Below are positions 5,562 to 7,772 of a DNA stretch of 7,772 nucleotides, piece by piece. The DNA is taken from the NCBI GenBank assembly GCA_964535025.1, contig CAZHRW010000138.1:1-7772 (forward strand). The letters are read 5' to 3'. The notes below the pieces were generated by a model. The model saw nothing but the letters and a program-made list of their open reading frames with translations, made no database searches and was not told the origin of the DNA. The stretch comes from JAAYZK01 sp964535025. Its GTDB lineage: Bacteria; Planctomycetota; Phycisphaerae; SM23-33; FEN-1343. Both the position numbers and the translations under genes were made by a program. Each line of letters starts with the position of its first letter. The first letter of the stretch is position 1.

Positions 5562-6140
5562 CTAGTCCACCGAAGCTGTGATCACGGCATCAGTGTTGTA
5601 CACGTCGGGGGGAGCAATGGCACCCGCGATCCCGGTAAGGTTGCTCGAATCGCCGACGAGTTGCGGCTTGGGCGCCGCGGCAATGCCCCAGACCTTTACA
5701 CCCGCCGGGATGGCGCTCTCCACGATGTTCCCATTGTCGCCATGCCAGTAACGGCTGCTGCCCGGCGAAGCCGGATCGATCAAGTAAAGGGAGCCGCCGA
5801 TGAAGGTGTCGGCGGAACCGAGGAACTTGACCTGCTCGTAGGTGTCATAGGGGGGATCGATGAGTTCACTGGCCTGCCACGTCCCGTTGCTGCTGGTGAT
5901 CGTCAGCGTGTGCGCTGCATTGGCGGTCACGCTGAACTCGGCATGCTGTCCGGAATGGAAGCCCATGTCGGTGTCAGCATCGGCCGTCCCAGCTATATCA
6001 TAGTTGACACCGTCGGGATCCAGAACCTCGATCTCCACGAACGCCTGGACGTTCATGTTGACCGGAATGCTTTCCTCTTCGGCCATCGCGAAACCGCTGG
6101 CAAGAGCCAACACAGCAATCATAGTGAACAGTGTCTTCAT
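5562..6140 (-). CDS. Secreted beta-rich protein, candidate major fibre/pilus subunit
   Basis: The 192-residue product has a clean Sec signal peptide (MKTLFTMIAVLALASGFAMA, cleavage after residue 20). The mature chain opens with IPVNMNVQAFVEIEV (residues 25-39), alternating hydrophobic residues as in the first strand of a beta-sandwich subunit. HAEFSVTANAAHTLTI (66-81) and a last strand DAVITASVD at the very C-terminus complete a pattern seen in secreted pilin-like proteins. It has no cysteine in the mature part, no membrane anchor and no type IV prepilin leader. The opening strand matches that of the next gene upstream (VPVTVEVLPFAEVSL). A ribosome site GGAAGGA lies seven bases before the ATG. 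It is followed by the strong hairpin and then the chaperone-like gene. I do not recognise a named family; the subunit role is inferred from size, signal peptide and neighbours. Confidence 0.75.
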   Translation of the reverse strand: MKTLFTMIAVLALASGFAMAEEESIPVNMNVQAFVEIEVLDPDGVNYDIAGTADADTDMGFHSGQHAEFSVTANAAHTLTITSSNGTWQASELIDPPYDTYEQVKFLGSADTFIGGSLYLIDPASPGSSRYWHGDNGNIVESAIPAGVKVWGIAAAPKPQLVGDSSNLTGIAGAIAPPDVYNTDAVITASVD

Positions 6141-6250
6141 GAGAGAGTCCTTCCGTTTTTCTCGTTCCCCACCCCCACTGGGTCGAGGAACCTACCTTGT
6201 TACCACCAGGCACACCATGCGCCTGAACTGTTACTTTTGATGCGGACGGC

Positions 6251-6269
6251 CCCGCCGCTTGAGGGCGGG
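6251..6269. terminator. Weak GC-rich hairpin after the 155-residue subunit gene
   Basis: CCCGCC (6251-6256) pairs with GGCGGG (6264-6269) around a 7-base loop, 19 bases beyond the minus-strand stop at 6289. No T-run follows on the minus strand. The rest of the 148-base gap up to the next gene shows only that gene's ribosome site; I found no convincing promoter in it. Confidence 0.35.
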
Positions 6270-6288
6270 CACCTCCGCCGGCAAACGG

Positions 6289-6756
6289 CTACTGTGGGAT
6301 CACGGTCACAATCGCCGTGCCCATTGGCGGCGTGATCACCTCCGTGACATCCGCCGCACTGTCTCCCTGCAGGGCCAGTTGCCAGGTGCCGCCGTTGGCG
6401 CCGTAGTTTTCAACGCGGATCCGCAGCAGCGACGCGTAGGCGTGGATGCCGCCCTGGTTGATCGATGTGACGTCGGTGCTGGCCGTCCACGTACCGGGGG
6501 CGCCCTCGGGCGGCGTGACGTCGGCCGCGATGTCGACCGGCACGTTGCAGCGGACTTCTGCACCGACAGTCTGCTCAAACGTCCCGCCGACCTCATCGAG
6601 CGTCACGCTCATCGTGCTCTCGCTCAGGCTCACCTCCGCGAAAGGCAGTACCTCGACCGTGACAGGGACCGTCGCACTGTCGGTCTCGCCTGCAAGGGCG
6701 TGGGGGCAGACGCCAACGACCAGCGCGGCAACGACCTTCAGACAAGCTTTCATCAT
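6289..6756 (-). CDS. Secreted beta-rich protein, candidate fibre subunit (second)
   Basis: From ATG at 6756 the product has 155 residues. A longer frame to 6822 runs back into the preceding gene and would bury the signal peptide, so I reject it; a second ATG directly follows at 6753. The signal peptide (MMKACLKVVAALVVGVCPHALA) is probably cleaved after residue 22. The mature chain starts with VPVTVEVLPFAEVSL (residues 30-44), closely similar in pattern to the 192-residue neighbour. EVRCNVPVDIAADVTPP (67-83) and GTWTAS (88-93) echo the neighbour's ANAAHTLTI and GTWQAS. The final strand is GTAIVTVIPQ. A single mature cysteine (C70) excludes an internal disulfide. The start is two bases after the stop of the preceding gene, indicating coupling. 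No named family recognised; paralogy to the next gene is likely but distant. Confidence 0.74.
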   Translation of the reverse strand: MMKACLKVVAALVVGVCPHALAGETDSATVPVTVEVLPFAEVSLSESTMSVTLDEVGGTFEQTVGAEVRCNVPVDIAADVTPPEGAPGTWTASTDVTSINQGGIHAYASLLRIRVENYGANGGTWQLALQGDSAADVTEVITPPMGTAIVTVIPQ

Positions 6757-6758
6757 GA

Positions 6759-7223
6759 TTATGGCGCCCCCGCGCAGGTGATAGTCAGGATCCCCCGGTA
6801 CTCGCCCGCCAAGTCGTTCCACGTGGTCTGGACGCGGAACTTCAGGGCGATGTCGACCACGCCCGGGCGCATCGGTCCGGTGAGCACCACCGGATCGGTC
6901 ATGGGCACGTAATCGCCCTCGCCGGGGCGCTTCACGAGAATCCGATCGGGGCCGATGACCCCGTCGCCGCCTTCGCGCTCCAGGGGTGTCATGGAGGCCG
7001 GGAGACCGCCGTGGCCCACGTTCGCGGCGACGCGGACGGTCAACTCCGCGTCGGACTGGTACAGTCCCGGCTCCGGAACGCTGCCCAGGTCCAGTTCGTC
7101 CGGCGTCACCTCCACCACCACGTACGGCTGGATCCGCGGCTGGGCGTGCGCCGGCCCCGCGCCGGCCAGGACGACCAGCACGGCCGCGAGGGCCGCGACA
7201 CCGATGGCAGTCAGTTGACGCAT
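6759..7223 (-). CDS. Secreted beta-rich protein, candidate fibre subunit or tip/adaptor (third)
   Basis: This 154-residue protein has a signal peptide with likely cleavage after AHA at residue 27. The mature chain begins QPYVVVEVTPDELDLGSVPE, then AELTVRVAANVG (59-70), a loop-rich centre, and VVDIALKFRVQTTWNDLAG followed by EYRGILTITC near the C-terminus. The phrase with D..G.Y.G.LT.T is common as the last strand pair of secreted pilin-like and surface beta-sandwich proteins. It is less similar to the other two small proteins than they are to each other. Its ATG overlaps the TAA of the PEP-CTERM gene by one base (TAATG) and has AAGGAGG eight bases upstream. The next gene starts two bases after its stop. 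I cannot assign a family; a structural or capping role in the same surface structure is inferred from context. Confidence 0.74.
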   Translation of the reverse strand: MRQLTAIGVAALAAVLVVLAGAGPAHAQPRIQPYVVVEVTPDELDLGSVPEPGLYQSDAELTVRVAANVGHGGLPASMTPLEREGGDGVIGPDRILVKRPGEGDYVPMTDPVVLTGPMRPGVVDIALKFRVQTTWNDLAGEYRGILTITCAGAP

Positions 7224-7772
7224 TAAGCAGCCCTCCTTCGACGGCCGAGCAGCGCGGCGCCGAGCGCCAGCAGTGTCAGCGTCGCCGGCTCGGGGACCGC
7301 GTGCAGACCGAAGTTCGTCTTCAGGATCGCGAAGTCGTCCAGGTCGACGTCGCTGTCGCCGTCGAAGTCGCCTTCGCCCCAGGTGCCGCCGATGCCGAAG
7401 TGGCGTTTGAGGATGGAGAAGTCATCGAGGTCGACGTCCCCGTCGAGGTCGGCGTCGCCGGGCGGCCAGCCCAGGTAGGGCTGATCGATGCCCCACGTGC
7501 CGGGCTCGACGATCCAGTCGAGTTCCCCCGCCCCGATGCAGCGGATGTCCCAGTTGCCCACGCGTTCGCTGCCGCGATACGTCTGGTAGTGGAAGATCAC
7601 GCGATCGATCTGGCGGTCGCCGGCCACCCACACGTTGAAAGCGAGGGTGTCGTCCAGCAGGTTCGGCCCCGACGCCGAGGCGAACGTGCGGTCGGCCTTG
7701 AGGAACATCTGGCCCCACTGCTCACCTTCCGGCACCAGGTTGTACGCCGCGTCGAGGCCGAAGAAGTTGGAC
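7223..7772 (-). CDS. Secreted protein with dockerin-like repeats and PEP-CTERM sorting tail, 5' end outside window
   Basis: The frame is open to the right edge; about 182 C-terminal residues are visible and the N-terminus is missing. The first part (SNFFGLDAAYNLVPEGEQWG, then NVWVAGDRQIDRVIFHYQ and VGNWDIRCIGAGELDW) is not a family I recognise and looks beta-rich. Next come two calcium-loop repeats, GDADLDGDVDLDDFSILKRH and GDFDGDSDVDLDDFAILKTN, of the dockerin type I pattern. The end is VPEPATLTLLALGAALLGRRRRAA-like: a VPEP motif, a hydrophobic helix and an arginine cluster, the PEP-CTERM signal recognised by exosortase. So the protein is exported and processed at the cell envelope. In Planctomycetota such dockerin-like repeats rarely mean a cellulosome. 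The gene overlaps the next by one base, tying it to the subunit genes. Confidence 0.85.
   Translation of the reverse strand, partial: SNFFGLDAAYNLVPEGEQWGQMFLKADRTFASASGPNLLDDTLAFNVWVAGDRQIDRVIFHYQTYRGSERVGNWDIRCIGAGELDWIVEPGTWGIDQPYLGWPPGDADLDGDVDLDDFSILKRHFGIGGTWGEGDFDGDSDVDLDDFAILKTNFGLHAVPEPATLTLLALGAALLGRRRRAA
7232..7238 (-). promoter_or_regulatory. Strong ribosome binding site inside the end of the PEP-CTERM gene
   Basis: AAGGAGG on the minus strand, eight bases before the ATG at 7223. It lies in the last codons of the upstream gene, so translation of the subunit gene is both coupled and independently well initiated. Confidence 0.7.
7311..7459 (-). repeat. Two diverged 62-bp direct repeats encoding the dockerin-like calcium loops
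   Basis: Positions 7311-7372 and 7398-7459 align without gaps over 62 bases with 46 identities by my count (about 74 percent). The best-conserved part is AGGTCGACGTC in both, encoding the VDLDD core. The 25-base stretch between them encodes the linker GIGGTWGE. This is an in-frame duplication within the gene, not a mobile element. Confidence 0.8.

Noticed and set aside
7300..7460. Dockerin repeats as evidence for a cellulosome
   Set aside because: No cohesin, scaffoldin or glycoside hydrolase is present, and such repeats next to PEP-CTERM tails are common in Planctomycetota without cellulosomes.
1..7772. CRISPR arrays, tRNA or rRNA genes, insertion sequences
   Set aside because: No regularly spaced repeats, cloverleaf pattern, rRNA motif or transposase motif was seen on either strand.

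Overview
The window is GC-rich and looks like a piece of a Planctomycetota-type chromosome (Phycisphaerae or a relative). This rests on the protein at the right edge, which joins a dockerin-like calcium-binding repeat pair to a PEP-CTERM sorting tail, a pairing common in that phylum, and on the Gram-negative signals elsewhere (secretin, lipobox). The assignment is an inference from protein features, not from a marker gene.

Left part, positions 1-1943. The window opens inside the last third of an elongation factor G gene (plus strand), which ends in a clear Rho-independent terminator. On the minus strand follows a compact type II toxin-antitoxin module: a Phd/YefM-like antitoxin and a PIN-domain toxin overlapping by four bases. 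A near-consensus promoter lies inside a long inverted repeat that is probably the autoregulatory operator. Directly behind that repeat, on the plus strand, lies the 3' part of a carbon-nitrogen hydrolase (nitrilase superfamily) gene. It keeps the catalytic Lys and Cys but has lost its 5' portion, apparently where the toxin-antitoxin module arrived. A short perfect inverted repeat separates it from the convergent block to its right.

Right part, positions 1968-7772. All seven genes are on the minus strand, tightly packed, and appear to form one gene set. In transcription order they are: (1) a dockerin-like/PEP-CTERM surface protein cut by the window edge; (2) to (4) three small secreted beta-rich proteins that resemble fibre or pilus subunits; (5) a large periplasmic protein made of two tandem copies of a pilus-chaperone-like domain plus a second beta-sandwich domain; (6) a short secretin; (7) a small lipoprotein. 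Genes 1 to 3 are coupled (1-base overlap, then a 2-base gap), and genes 5 to 7 are separated by 6 bases each. A 13-bp perfect hairpin separates subunit gene 4 from chaperone-like gene 5.

The likely theme is export and assembly of a surface structure. Sec-exported small subunits would be bound by a duplicated chaperone-like protein and leave through a small outer-membrane secretin, possibly assisted by the lipoprotein. No usher, pilus ATPase, prepilin-type signal or inner-membrane platform gene is present in the window. The combination of chaperone-like protein plus secretin, without an usher, matches no system I can name and is the main point of interest.
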